From Metarhizobium sp039808465 (GTDB lineage Bacteria; Pseudomonadota; Alphaproteobacteria; Rhizobiales; Rhizobiaceae), in the NCBI GenBank assembly GCA_039808465.1, contig JBDHTA010000001.1, positions 8,664 to 72,663 on the forward strand: 64,000 nucleotides of DNA. Direction: 5' to 3'. The translations under genes were made by a program, and so were the position numbers. The notes beneath the pieces are model-generated. The model worked only from the letters and a program-made list of their open reading frames with translations, was not told where the DNA came from and made no database searches. Of this stretch, positions 34,626 to 43,219 are shown one piece after another (position 1 is the first letter of the stretch; each line of letters opens with the position of its first letter).

Positions 34626-34661
34626 GGTTTCCGCAATCGCGGGCGTTTGGCGGGGCAATCG

Positions 34662-34822
34662 GATACGGAAAACCCCCTCTGCCTGCCGGCATCTCCCCCA
34701 CAAAGGGGGAGAAAGTCAAAGGCTTGCTTTTCCCTCGATTTGTGAATGCAGAGGGTGCCGCAGGTTAAGTCCCTCCCCCTTGTGGGGAGGGATTTAGGGA
34801 GGGGTCTTACCTCATATGCGAT
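34662..34822 (+). repeat. Mosaic intergenic repeat, R type, full length
   Basis: This has the same block order as the copies at 22706 and 24979 (both hairpins, GGTGCCGCAGGTTAAGTCC, GATTTAGGGAGGGGTC, CTCATATGCGAT). It fills the gap between the convergent hydratase and ligase genes and may terminate both. Confidence 0.88.
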
Positions 34823-34864
34823 TACCCCGCCATAAACCGGGAGCGGGTGAGACCCAAACCCGTC

Positions 34865-36550
34865 TCACCCAACAGCCTGACCGATCCGGCCCGCCGCCAG
34901 ATCGGCGAACAAGGTTGCGTGATTGCGCAGGATGCGGCTTTGCACCAGTTGCCCCTTGGCCGAAACCTCTCCGGCTTCCGCCGAGGGCGTGAACCGGGCG
35001 AGATCGAAACGGCGGATCGCCGTCGAGGAGCCGGGGTTTTCGCGGTTCCAATCGCGCAGCGCCTCGCGCAATGCGCGTCCGTCACTCTCCGGCGCAGAGA
35101 AAACCAGCGCCACCAGCCCGTCGCCGCCCGCCCCGCCCAGCACCAGATCCTGCGCCAGCGGGCCAAGCCTACGCAGAAGCTGACCGCGCAGCAGGCCCGA
35201 GCGCACCTTGACGCCGCTCGCCAGCTTGAAATCCTCCGAGATGCGGCCGTCGAAGCGCAGCATGGTCACGCCCGCCGCGTCCCCGGCCAGAAGCCCCGCA
35301 TCGCCGGTGCGGTAAAAGCCCTCCTCGTCCAGCGGCAGCGCGAAAGGCCCCTCCTCTCCCAGATAGCAGGGGGCGAGGTTGGGGCCGCGAAAGCGGAGTT
35401 CCCGGCAGCCATCCGTTTCCACCAGAGCGATCTCATGGCCGGGCAGCGGCCAGCCCAGCGCGCCGGGGCCGGATATATCGCCCGGCACGAGGCACATGGT
35501 CGAGGCCGCCTCGGTGGCGCCATAGCCGGAGAGGATCACAATCCGCCGCCCGGTCCGCGCCAGCATGTCCGCGCGAAAATCCTGCAAGCGCTGCCAGAGC
35601 GCGGGCTCCATCGCCGCCCCGGCGAAAAAGATATGCGACAGCGCCCCGCAGCCACGGGCAACCCGCTCCGGTTCCGCCGCATGCGCGTCCAGCAGCAACT
35701 TCAGACCGAGCGGCACGCCGATGGACAGCGTCGGGCGCGCATCCGCCATCAGATCCAGCATGGCATCCATGCCCTCGACGGAAGGCGGCGGGGCGAGATG
35801 CAGCGTGCCGCCATTCCAGATCATCTTGAAAATATTGTCCAATCCGCCGAACACATGATGCCACGGCATCCAGTCGATCAGGACCGGCGGCCGCTCGCCC
35901 AGAAACGGCCAGGCCACGGCGCAGGCCGCCTGGCAGGACGAGATCATGGCGCGGGTGGTCGGAACGCCCTTCGGCGCCCCGGTGCTGCCCGATGTGAAGA
36001 AGATCGCCGTCCAGTCATCCGGCGCGCCGTCCCGGTCTTCGGCCGGAGGCGCGGACGGCAGGGCGTCCAGTGATACGGCTTCCGCCTGCTCCATCGCATG
36101 CCCGGCAGGCACCGCCAGCAGCTCCGGCCTGATGACACGCCACAGGCGCTGAGCCTCTTCACTGGCGGACGAAAGCGCCGAAAATCCGCGAAACGGATGC
36201 GGCGGCAGGCTGACATGCACGAAGCCGCCGAGCAGGCAGGCAAGCCGCAGGCGCAGCGCATCGATGCCGGGCGGCAGCAGGCTGGCGATCCGGGCGCCCG
36301 CATGCAGGCCGCGCCGCAGCAGGCGGCCATGCAGCGCCCGCGCCTCCGCCAGCGCCGCCGCGTAGGAAATGCCGTTGCGCCCGCCCCTTGCGCCCGGCTC
36401 GGTCATCAGCAGGCAGTCGGGATGGCGGGCGGCCTGCTCGCGCAGTTTTTGCGCGATATCCACCTCCGCCCCCGCCAGCGCTTGCGACGAGGACAGCACG
36501 GGCGACCCGTCCTTGCGCGGGCGGGAAAGAAGCTGCGGGGCGTCGCTCAT
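34865..36550 (-). CDS. Feruloyl-CoA-synthase-like AMP-dependent acyl-CoA ligase
   Basis: This 561-residue ANL-superfamily ligase has the P-loop IFFTSGSTGAPKGVPTT at about residue 185, then ERPPVLIDWMPWHHVFGG, a segment very like feruloyl-CoA synthases. Later come SGYGATEAAS, YRTGDAG and the hinge with GRISEDFKLASG. It would activate an aromatic acid (ferulate, caffeate, coumarate or similar) to its CoA ester with ATP. The C-terminal catalytic Lys region (EVSAKGQLVQSRIL) appears present. It lies 27 bases downstream of the GntR gene on the same strand and is probably controlled by it. Confidence 0.85.
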   Translation of the reverse strand: MSDAPQLLSRPRKDGSPVLSSSQALAGAEVDIAQKLREQAARHPDCLLMTEPGARGGRNGISYAAALAEARALHGRLLRRGLHAGARIASLLPPGIDALRLRLACLLGGFVHVSLPPHPFRGFSALSSASEEAQRLWRVIRPELLAVPAGHAMEQAEAVSLDALPSAPPAEDRDGAPDDWTAIFFTSGSTGAPKGVPTTRAMISSCQAACAVAWPFLGERPPVLIDWMPWHHVFGGLDNIFKMIWNGGTLHLAPPPSVEGMDAMLDLMADARPTLSIGVPLGLKLLLDAHAAEPERVARGCGALSHIFFAGAAMEPALWQRLQDFRADMLARTGRRIVILSGYGATEAASTMCLVPGDISGPGALGWPLPGHEIALVETDGCRELRFRGPNLAPCYLGEEGPFALPLDEEGFYRTGDAGLLAGDAAGVTMLRFDGRISEDFKLASGVKVRSGLLRGQLLRRLGPLAQDLVLGGAGGDGLVALVFSAPESDGRALREALRDWNRENPGSSTAIRRFDLARFTPSAEAGEVSAKGQLVQSRILRNHATLFADLAAGRIGQAVG

Positions 36551-36577
36551 GCCCTTTCCTTTCCTTTCCGTTGCCGG

Positions 36578-37330
36578 TCAGGCCGGTTTGCCGTCGGCCT
36601 GCCGCGCTTCGCGCTGATCGACGGCCATCTGGTAGACGCCGCTCTGGTATTCGATCAGGGCATCGAAGGCGGCGACCGCTTCGGCGGCGTCGCGGGCGAG
36701 GATCGCCGAGAAGATCCGCCTTTGCAGGGCAACGACCCGGTCGCGCTGGCGAAACTGGAACGAAATCATGTTGGCGGCCGGGATCAGCGACTGGTTGACC
36801 ATCACCATCACCAGCCGCAGCAGCGCGTTCGGGCTGGCCGCCGCCACGGCCTGATGGAACTCGACCTCCAGCCTGCAAAAATCCTCGTCCGATATCTCGG
36901 TATGATCCAGCTCCAGCAGCGCCGCCTCGATGCGCTTGTGGTCGTTGCGGTCGGCATATTCGCAGGCCGCCTCGATGCACAGCCGCCCGAGGCTGCGGCG
37001 CGCCTCCACGATATCCGACAGGCCGACCGCCCCCAGCGACACCAGCCAGTTGGTCGTTTCGTGCAGGGTCTGGGCGGCGATGTCGAGCGAGGGCGGATTG
37101 ACGAAGACGCCGCCCTTCGGCCCCCGCTTCGAGCGGATCAGCTTCTTGGCGGCCAGAAATTTCATCGCCTCGCGCACCGTCGGCTGCGAAACGGAAAAAC
37201 GCTCGGCAAGCTCGGCTTCCGACGGCAATCTTTCGGCCGTCCCCAGACGCCCCTGCATGATGTCGTCCTGAAGATGACCGGCGATCTGACGCGCCAGCCC
37301 CTGATTGCGATCTATGCCGTTCATTCGCAT
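36578..37330 (-). CDS. GntR-family regulator (FadR/FCD type)
   Basis: The 250-residue regulator has an N-terminal winged helix with the GntR pattern (LPSEAELAERFSVSQPTVREAMKFLAAKKLIRSKRGPKGGVFV) and a C-terminal all-helical FCD effector domain with likely metal His residues (EFHQAVAAAS). It is the first gene of a unit with the ligase and divergent from the ABC operon. The start is 37330; ATG 37324 is equally possible. A candidate operator lies directly upstream, and a 13-base word there recurs at the FAD-oxidase/AcuI divergent promoter, suggesting one regulon. Confidence 0.9.
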   Translation of the reverse strand: MRMNGIDRNQGLARQIAGHLQDDIMQGRLGTAERLPSEAELAERFSVSQPTVREAMKFLAAKKLIRSKRGPKGGVFVNPPSLDIAAQTLHETTNWLVSLGAVGLSDIVEARRSLGRLCIEAACEYADRNDHKRIEAALLELDHTEISDEDFCRLEVEFHQAVAAASPNALLRLVMVMVNQSLIPAANMISFQFRQRDRVVALQRRIFSAILARDAAEAVAAFDALIEYQSGVYQMAVDQREARQADGKPA

Positions 37331-37347
37331 TCCACCCTGTTTTCGAT

Positions 37348-37391
37348 AATATACCAGTCAATTGGCATATTGAAATATAGAATTATTGACA
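37348..37391. promoter_or_regulatory. GntR/ABC divergent control region with operator candidates
   Basis: ATATACCA-gtcaat-TGGCATAT (about 37349-37370) is an 8-base-arm inverted repeat with one mismatch. Overlapping it, CATATTGAAATAT (37366-37378) is identical to the word at 32630-32642. TTGACA (37386-37391) is a consensus -35 toward the binding-protein gene; a good -10 is not evident. The site is well placed for autorepression and control of the ABC operon. Confidence 0.55.
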
Positions 37392-37495
37392 AAACCCCGG
37401 ATTCGGTGCCAGCCTGCTGGAAAGCATCCCTTCTGCCGAAATGCTGCCGAACCAGAGATCCGTCGAACGGACGGTCCAACAGGGGAGTAACCGAC

Positions 37496-38527
37496 ATGAT
37501 CACGAGACGCCAGCTTATGGCGGGCATTGGCGCATCCGCCGCTTTTCTTCCGCTTGCAAACCGGGCGCGCGCGCAATCCCCCTTCGTCATTCCGACCTAT
37601 GGCGGCACCTGGGCGAAGCTCTGGGAGGAGACGCTCGTTCCCGATTTCACCGCCGCTACCGGCATCAAGAGCCAGATCGACGTGGGGCTCGGCAAGGATT
37701 TCGTATCGAAAATCCGTGCGGGCGGCAATGCCTCGCCCTATTCGGTGTTCATGGGCAACGAGAACATCGCCGCGACGCTGCGCGCCGAGGGCTTCTTCGA
37801 GCCGCTCGACCTTGCGAAAATCCCCAATGCCGCGAACCTGCATGACGGGCTGATCAACGCCAACAACAGCGGCCTGCGCGGCATCATCTCGCCGATCGGG
37901 CTGGCATGGCGCACCGACATGGTGGAGACGGCGCCGAAATCCTGGACCGATCTCTGGGAGAATTCCGAATTCGCCGGGCGCATCGGGCTCTACCAGATCG
38001 GCAATACCGGGGCGCAACTGTTCCTGCGGCTGGCGGGCAAGCTGTTCGGCTCGGGCGATACCGATATCGACACCGCCTTCACCAAGATCAAGGAATTGCA
38101 GCCCTTCACGCAGGCCTCGTGGTCGGGCGAGGTCGCGACCGCCCTGATGCGCGGCGACGTCGCCATCGCGCCGGTCGACTGGACCGAGATCCTGACGCTT
38201 CAGGACAAGGGCGCCCCGGTGGAGATCATCGTGCCGACCGAAGGCGTGCTGAGCTACGAACAGAGCTTCAACATCGTGGCTTCGGGCGACAACAAGGACG
38301 CGGCCCACGCCTATATCAACTTCCTGATCGACCCGAAGGTGCAGTCGAAGCTGGCCGACACCTTCTACATCGCGCCCGCCAACCGCGAGTCGGTGGTCAG
38401 TGAAAAGGTCTCGCCGCGCCTGCCGATCCAGGGCGACCAGATGTCGAAGATCATCCGCTTCGAATGGGACAGCTACGTGCCGATCGCCGCCGAGGTCGCC
38501 GATCGCTGGAACCGCGAAATCGGCTGA
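37496..38527 (+). CDS. PotD-type ABC substrate-binding protein
   Basis: The 343-residue periplasmic protein has a signal peptide with a twin-Arg-like start (MITRRQLMAGIGASAAFLPLANRARA), so Tat export is possible. The mature domain follows the extracellular solute-binding family of polyamine/opine-type systems (FVIPTYGGTWAKLWEETLVPDFTAATG; WTDLWENSEFAGRIGLYQ). PotD-type binders cover polyamines, opines and many organic acids. Context (GntR, aromatic CoA ligase, arylpyruvate enzymes) suggests an aromatic or aromatic-conjugated substrate, but this is inference. AGGGGAG lies ahead of the ATG. Confidence 0.88.
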   Translation: MITRRQLMAGIGASAAFLPLANRARAQSPFVIPTYGGTWAKLWEETLVPDFTAATGIKSQIDVGLGKDFVSKIRAGGNASPYSVFMGNENIAATLRAEGFFEPLDLAKIPNAANLHDGLINANNSGLRGIISPIGLAWRTDMVETAPKSWTDLWENSEFAGRIGLYQIGNTGAQLFLRLAGKLFGSGDTDIDTAFTKIKELQPFTQASWSGEVATALMRGDVAIAPVDWTEILTLQDKGAPVEIIVPTEGVLSYEQSFNIVASGDNKDAAHAYINFLIDPKVQSKLADTFYIAPANRESVVSEKVSPRLPIQGDQMSKIIRFEWDSYVPIAAEVADRWNREIG

Positions 38528-38539
38528 ACCCCACGTTCC

Positions 38540-38566
38540 GGGGCCGGGGGCTTGCCTCCCGGCCCC
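38540..38566 (+). terminator. Intercistronic hairpin after the binding-protein gene
   Basis: GGGGCCGGG (38540-38548) pairs with CCCGGCCCC (38558-38566) across a 9-base loop with no T-run. It probably stabilises the binding-protein mRNA or partially terminates before the ATPase gene. Confidence 0.55.
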
Positions 38567-38601
38567 GCGCGCGCCCCACGCCCCGCAAGCCCGGAGTCGA
38601 C

Positions 38602-39645
38602 ATGACCACGCTCAGACTGGACACGATCAACAAGTTCTACGGAGCGCAGCATATCCTCAAGGATATCGACCTCGACATCCGCGAGGGCGAGTTCATTTCG
38701 CTTCTGGGGCCTTCGGGATGCGGCAAGACGACGACGCTGCGCTGCATCGCCGGGTTCGAAAGCGTGAGCGGCGGGAAGATCCTGTTCGGAAGCCGCGACA
38801 TGACCCATGCCATGCCCGAGCATCGCGATCTCGGCATGGTGTTCCAGTCCTACGCGCTGTTTCCGCATATGACGGTGGCGGAAAACCTGTCCTTCGGGCT
38901 GGAGGTACGCAAGGTCTCGCCCTCCGAGCGCGCCCGCCGCATCGCCGCCGTGCTGGAGATGGTCAGGCTCACCGGCTATGACGGGCGCTACCCCCGCGAA
39001 TTGTCCGGCGGCCAGCAGCAGCGCGTGGCGCTCGCCCGCGCCCTGGTCATCGAGCCTTCCGTGTTGCTTCTCGACGAGCCGCTCGCCAATCTCGACGCCA
39101 GCCTGCGCGACGACATGCGCTTCTTCATCCGCGATCTGCAACAGCGCGTCGGCATCACCACCATCTACGTCACCCATGACCAGAGCGAGGCCATGGTGAT
39201 GTCGGACCGCATCGTCGTCATGAACCACGGCGTCATCGAGCAATGCGGCCCGCCCCGCGAGATCTACGAAAAACCGGCGTCGCAGATGGTGGCGGGCTTC
39301 ATCGGCCAGTCGAATTCGCTGGCCGGGGAGGTCATCGGCCGCGAGGGCAACGTCTATGTGATCGAAACGCAGGACGGCAAGCTCAAAAGCCTCGGCCGCG
39401 ACGGGTTGACGGGGGCGGTGCGCGTGATGATCCGCCCCGAGAATATCGAGAACGCGGCGGCGGAAAATACGCTGTCCGGCAAGGTGGTGAAATCCACCTA
39501 TCTCGGCGATGGCTGTCTTGTCGCGGTGGAGACGCCGAGCGGCAGCCGCTTCACCACCACCATGCCCGCCGACAGCGCGCTTGCGGCGGGCGATCCGGTG
39601 ACGCTGGGCTTTGCCGCCCGCAAGGCATGGGCGTTTTCGGCATGA
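38602..39645 (+). CDS. PotA-type ABC transporter ATP-binding protein
   Basis: The 347-residue ATPase has Walker A GPSGCGKTT, signature LSGGQQQR, Walker B VLLLDEPLANLDA, switch His in YVTHDQSEAM, and a C-terminal TOBE domain (VMIRPENIENAA). PotA-type proteins energise polyamine/opine-class uptake. Its stop overlaps the start of the first permease (ATGA). It is the second gene of a four-gene operon (binding protein, ATPase, PotB-like, PotC-like). Confidence 0.92.
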   Translation: MTTLRLDTINKFYGAQHILKDIDLDIREGEFISLLGPSGCGKTTTLRCIAGFESVSGGKILFGSRDMTHAMPEHRDLGMVFQSYALFPHMTVAENLSFGLEVRKVSPSERARRIAAVLEMVRLTGYDGRYPRELSGGQQQRVALARALVIEPSVLLLDEPLANLDASLRDDMRFFIRDLQQRVGITTIYVTHDQSEAMVMSDRIVVMNHGVIEQCGPPREIYEKPASQMVAGFIGQSNSLAGEVIGREGNVYVIETQDGKLKSLGRDGLTGAVRVMIRPENIENAAAENTLSGKVVKSTYLGDGCLVAVETPSGSRFTTTMPADSALAAGDPVTLGFAARKAWAFSA

Positions 39646-40535
39646 GCGCGGCCGCCTCCCCCGCCCCGAACGCCGTCACCGCCGCGCCGCGCCGCATGCC
39701 GGTCTGGTGGATGATCCTGCCCGCGCTCACCCTGCTCACCGGATTCCTGCTGCTGCCCTATGCCTCGATCGTGGTGATGAGTTTCCGCGAGGCCTCGACC
39801 AGCGCGGTGTACGGGCCGGGCCTGACGCTTGGCCATTATACCGAGATCGTCACCGATTCCTTCGTCTGGGGGATCGTCTGGCGCACCCTGCGCACCGGGC
39901 TGATCGTCACCGTGGTCACGCTGCTGCTCGGCTATCCCGTCGCCTATCACCTTGCGCGCAGCCGCAGCCGCTGGACGAGCCTGCTCTATATCTGCGTGAT
40001 CTCGCCGCTGCTGGTCGGGCTGGTGGTGCGCACCTTCGCCTGGCTGATCATCCTGTCCAACAGCGGCCTTGCCAATACCGCGCTGAAATGGGCCGGACTG
40101 ATCGGGCGGCCGATCATCTTCCTCAATTCCTCGCTCGGGGTCACCATCGCGCTGGTGCATGTCTTCCTGCCCTTCGTGATCCTGCCGCTGCTCGGCAATC
40201 TGCAAGCCATCAATCCGGAAGTGGCGATGGCGGCGCGCTCGCTCGGCGCATCGCGGGCGCGCACCTTCTTCAAGGTGACGCTGCCGCTGTCGATGCCGGG
40301 CATCCAGGCGGGCGCCATCCTCGTCTTCGTGCTGTCGATCTCGGCCTATGTCACGCCCGCCATGCTGGGCGGCAGCCAGGGGCGCACCATGGCGGTGCTG
40401 GTGGTGCAATATCTGGTCGACAATTTCCGCTGGCCCGCGGGGGCCGCGCTCGCGATCTTCATGGCGGCGATCACCGTGTCGATCATCGCCCTCTACCTGC
40501 GCCTGACGGCGCGCGCCATGCGGAGGCTGCCATGA
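39642..40535 (+). CDS. PotB-type ABC transporter permease
   Basis: The 297-residue inner-membrane protein has six hydrophobic segments, an N-terminal Pro/Ala-rich cytoplasmic lead, and the EAA-like loop AARSLGASRARTFFKVTLPLSMPGI. It overlaps the ATPase gene and the next permease gene by four bases each. It forms the translocation pore with the PotC-like partner. Confidence 0.9.
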   Translation: MSAAASPAPNAVTAAPRRMPVWWMILPALTLLTGFLLLPYASIVVMSFREASTSAVYGPGLTLGHYTEIVTDSFVWGIVWRTLRTGLIVTVVTLLLGYPVAYHLARSRSRWTSLLYICVISPLLVGLVVRTFAWLIILSNSGLANTALKWAGLIGRPIIFLNSSLGVTIALVHVFLPFVILPLLGNLQAINPEVAMAARSLGASRARTFFKVTLPLSMPGIQAGAILVFVLSISAYVTPAMLGGSQGRTMAVLVVQYLVDNFRWPAGAALAIFMAAITVSIIALYLRLTARAMRRLP

Positions 40536-41335
40536 CGATGCGAAAGACCCTGTGGGATCACGTCTTCACGGTCATCGTGACGCTGATCTACATCTTCCTG
40601 ATGGCGCCGATCCTGCTGGTCGTGCTGCTGTCGTTTTCGGGCGGCGAATTCCTGGCGCTGCCGATGCAGGGCGTGTCGCTGCGCTGGTTCGGGGCGCTGT
40701 TCACCAACAGCCGCTTCTACGATGCCGCCGCCTATTCCTTCGGGCTGGCGCTGGTCTCGGCGCTGGTGAACGGGGTGATCGGCACGCTGGCGGCGATCTA
40801 TGCCGTCCGCTTCGCGCCCGCCCGCTTCGCCAACAGCCTGCGCGTGCTGATGAGCGCGCCGCTGATGGTGCCGGAAATCCTCACCGCCATCGCGCTGCTG
40901 TTCTTCTTCTTCGAGATCGGCATCGGCAACCGTTGGTCGGTGGCGATCCAGATCGGCCATATCCTCGTCACCTTCCCCTATGTCTTCCTGAACGTCGCCT
41001 CGGCGCTGTTCAATTTCGACCGCTCGCAGGAGGAGGCGGCGCGCTCGCTCGGCGCCGATGGCTGGCTGACCTTCCGGCGCATCACCCTGCCCTCGATCAA
41101 ACCGGGGGTGATCACCGGCTGCCTCTTCGCCTTCGTGATCTCCTTCGACATCTTCAACATCTCGCTGCTGCTGAAATCCGTGGGCAGCAACACCCTGCCG
41201 CTGGAACTGTTCGATTACCTGCGCTTCAACTTCGACCCGACCGCCGCCGCCGTCGCCACCGTCAGCATCGTGATCTCCTTTGCCGCCGTGCTCATCGTCG
41301 ACCGCACCGTCGGCCTGCGCTCGCTGCGCTTCTAA
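40532..41335 (+). CDS. PotC-type ABC transporter permease
   Basis: The 267-residue permease has six hydrophobic helices and the EAA loop EAARSLGADGWLTFRRITLPSIKPG. It is the last gene of the operon, ending 41 bases from the convergent DeoR gene with no obvious terminator hairpin between them. Confidence 0.9.
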   Translation: MTMRKTLWDHVFTVIVTLIYIFLMAPILLVVLLSFSGGEFLALPMQGVSLRWFGALFTNSRFYDAAAYSFGLALVSALVNGVIGTLAAIYAVRFAPARFANSLRVLMSAPLMVPEILTAIALLFFFFEIGIGNRWSVAIQIGHILVTFPYVFLNVASALFNFDRSQEEAARSLGADGWLTFRRITLPSIKPGVITGCLFAFVISFDIFNISLLLKSVGSNTLPLELFDYLRFNFDPTAAAVATVSIVISFAAVLIVDRTVGLRSLRF

Positions 41336-41376
41336 CAGCGCGCCGCGAGCGTTCAGACCCGCTCCCCGCGCCTGTC

Positions 41377-42162
41377 CTATTCCGCGACCTCGACTTTCGG
41401 CAGGGTGGCGGCGATGTCGTCGAAAACGGGGTTTTCCCGGGCCCGGGCGTCGGTGATCAGAATGTCGATGCCGCTCGGCGGGCAGAACACCGAGCGCGCG
41501 GGCGCGCCGATCTTCGAATGATCGGCAAGGATCATGGTCTGGCCCGCATTGCGCACCATGGCCCGCGCGATCTCCGCGCCGTAGACGTAGAAATCCGACG
41601 CCCCGCGCTTGGCGTCGACGCCCCAGGGAACCACCATGGCGAAATCGGCCTGATACCGGTGGATCTCGTTGACCGCCACCTCGCCGATGGTTTCGCAGGG
41701 TTCCTGCTTGAACGCGCCGCCCACCATGATCACCTGAAAACGGCGCGACGGCTCGCCGTCCGATTCCGTCAGGTTGCGGGCGACGTCGAAGGAGTTGGTG
41801 ATCACCGTCAGGTCGCTCAGCCCGCTATGGCCCGCGATCGTCTCGGACATGACTGAGGTGGTGGAGCCCGCATCCATGAAAATCGTCATGCCGCTGCGCA
41901 GGAATTGCAGCGCGGTCGCGGCGATCGCCCGCTTTTCCTGCAACCTCTGCGTATGGCGGACCTGAAAGCTGAAGCTTTCGCGCGCGATCGCCACCGCCCC
42001 GCCCCGCACCCGGCGCAACTCGCCAGCCTGCTCCATCTCGACGAGGTCGCGGCGGATCGTTTCACGCGCCACGCCGAAATTCTGGGAAATCCGGTCCGTC
42101 GAAACCTGTCCGAAGGCCACCAACAGGTCGCGGATCTTTTGCTGCCGCTCTTCTTGCCACAT
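41377..42162 (-). CDS. DeoR-family transcriptional regulator
   Basis: The 261-residue regulator has an N-terminal DeoR helix-turn-helix (MWQEERQQKIRDLL...VSTDRISQNFGVARETIRRDLVEMEQAGELRRVRGGAV) and a C-terminal DeoRC sensor domain (FMDAGSTTSVMSE, VITNSFDVARNL, GAEIARAMVRNAGQTMILADHSKIG) that binds phosphorylated sugars in known members. It is divergent from the phosphatase/ABC operon and most likely its repressor. A sugar-phosphate effector would fit the proposed hexose-phosphate transporter. Confidence 0.92.
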   Translation of the reverse strand: MWQEERQQKIRDLLVAFGQVSTDRISQNFGVARETIRRDLVEMEQAGELRRVRGGAVAIARESFSFQVRHTQRLQEKRAIAATALQFLRSGMTIFMDAGSTTSVMSETIAGHSGLSDLTVITNSFDVARNLTESDGEPSRRFQVIMVGGAFKQEPCETIGEVAVNEIHRYQADFAMVVPWGVDAKRGASDFYVYGAEIARAMVRNAGQTMILADHSKIGAPARSVFCPPSGIDILITDARARENPVFDDIAATLPKVEVAE

Positions 42163-42243
42163 CTCGCGTTCCAGTTTTCGTTTTCAAAATCAATAGCGAA
42201 GAAATCTTCTTTTGCCATCGCGGGCGGAGAAACTCCACAAATT

Positions 42244-42287
42244 TGCACATTCTGCACATGCACAAATTGACACATATCGCTTATAAT
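42244..42287. promoter_or_regulatory. TGCACA triple repeat and promoter in the DeoR/ABC divergent region
   Basis: TGCACA occurs at 42244-42249, 42253-42258 and 42259-42264, a likely regulator binding cluster. TATAAT (42282-42287) lies 17 bases after the last copy, so TGCACA may double as a weak -35; TTGACA (42268-42273) offers another -35 with AACAAT 17 bases on. Both read toward the phosphatase gene. Confidence 0.5.
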
Positions 42288-42391
42288 GCAACAATACAGG
42301 GCATAAGCGCTCATATCGCTAATTTTCGCACACCCGACGGCGAGGGAAGGCCGGGGATGTGCCCGCAGGATCGACACCCGGGGAGACTTCA

Positions 42392-43192
42392 ATGACACTC
42401 AATACGCGTGTGCTGGACAGCCATATCGAACTGGCGGTCCAGCTTGCCGATACGTCGCGGCGGATGATCGAATCGCACAGGCGCGATCAGCTCGGCGTGA
42501 CGCTGAAACCCGACCGCAGCCTCGTGACGGCGATGGACATGGCGATCGAGAAGGAATTGCGGGCGATGATCAACGCCCGCTTCCCCGCGCACGGCATCAT
42601 CGGCGAGGAGCAGGCATGGGAAAATCCGGACGCGGAATATGTCTGGGTTCTCGATCCGATCGACGGGACGGCGTCCTTCATCGCGGGCATGCCGGTATAC
42701 GGCACGCTGATCGCGCTCGCCCATCGCGGCGTTCCGGTGCTCGGCATCATCGACATTCCGCCGGTCGACGCGCGCTGGATCGGCGTCGAGGGCAGGCCGA
42801 CGCTGAAGAACGGCGCCCCGTGCCGCGTCAAGTCATGCGATGATCTTTCGCGGGCGATGATGTCGACCAGCAACCCGGATTTCTACGCCGACGGCGAGCG
42901 GCCCGCCCTCGACCTGCTGCGCGGGCGCACAAGCTGGCGCATCTATGGCGCGGCGGCGCTCGCCTACGGCCTGCTGACCGATGGCGGCACGGATGTCGCG
43001 CTCGACACCGGCCTGAAGGTCTACGACTACGCTCCGTTCCGCCCGGTCATCGAGGGCGCCGGCGGCATCATCACCGACTGGCACGGCAATCCGGTCACGC
43101 TCGAAACCGGGCCGCGCATTCTGGCGGCGGGCGATGCGACAAGGCATCGGGAAATCGTCGAGCTGCTCAACGGCCTGCATATTCCCGCCTGA
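42392..43192 (+). CDS. Inositol-monophosphatase-family sugar phosphatase
   Basis: This 266-residue Mg-dependent phosphatase has motif GEEQAW (metal Glu), DPIDGTASFIAG (the DPxDGT box) and a C-terminal YDYAPFRPVIEGAGG in place of the usual WDxAAG motif, with a Tyr for Trp. The family covers inositol phosphate, fructose bisphosphate, histidinol phosphate and PAP phosphatases. ATG 42392 follows GGGGAGA. It heads an operon with an Fbp/Afu-type importer, suggesting dephosphorylation of an imported sugar phosphate (inference). Confidence 0.88.
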   Translation: MTLNTRVLDSHIELAVQLADTSRRMIESHRRDQLGVTLKPDRSLVTAMDMAIEKELRAMINARFPAHGIIGEEQAWENPDAEYVWVLDPIDGTASFIAGMPVYGTLIALAHRGVPVLGIIDIPPVDARWIGVEGRPTLKNGAPCRVKSCDDLSRAMMSTSNPDFYADGERPALDLLRGRTSWRIYGAAALAYGLLTDGGTDVALDTGLKVYDYAPFRPVIEGAGGIITDWHGNPVTLETGPRILAAGDATRHREIVELLNGLHIPA

Positions 43193-43219
43193 GACGGCGC
43201 AACCGAACGGAGAGGAACA

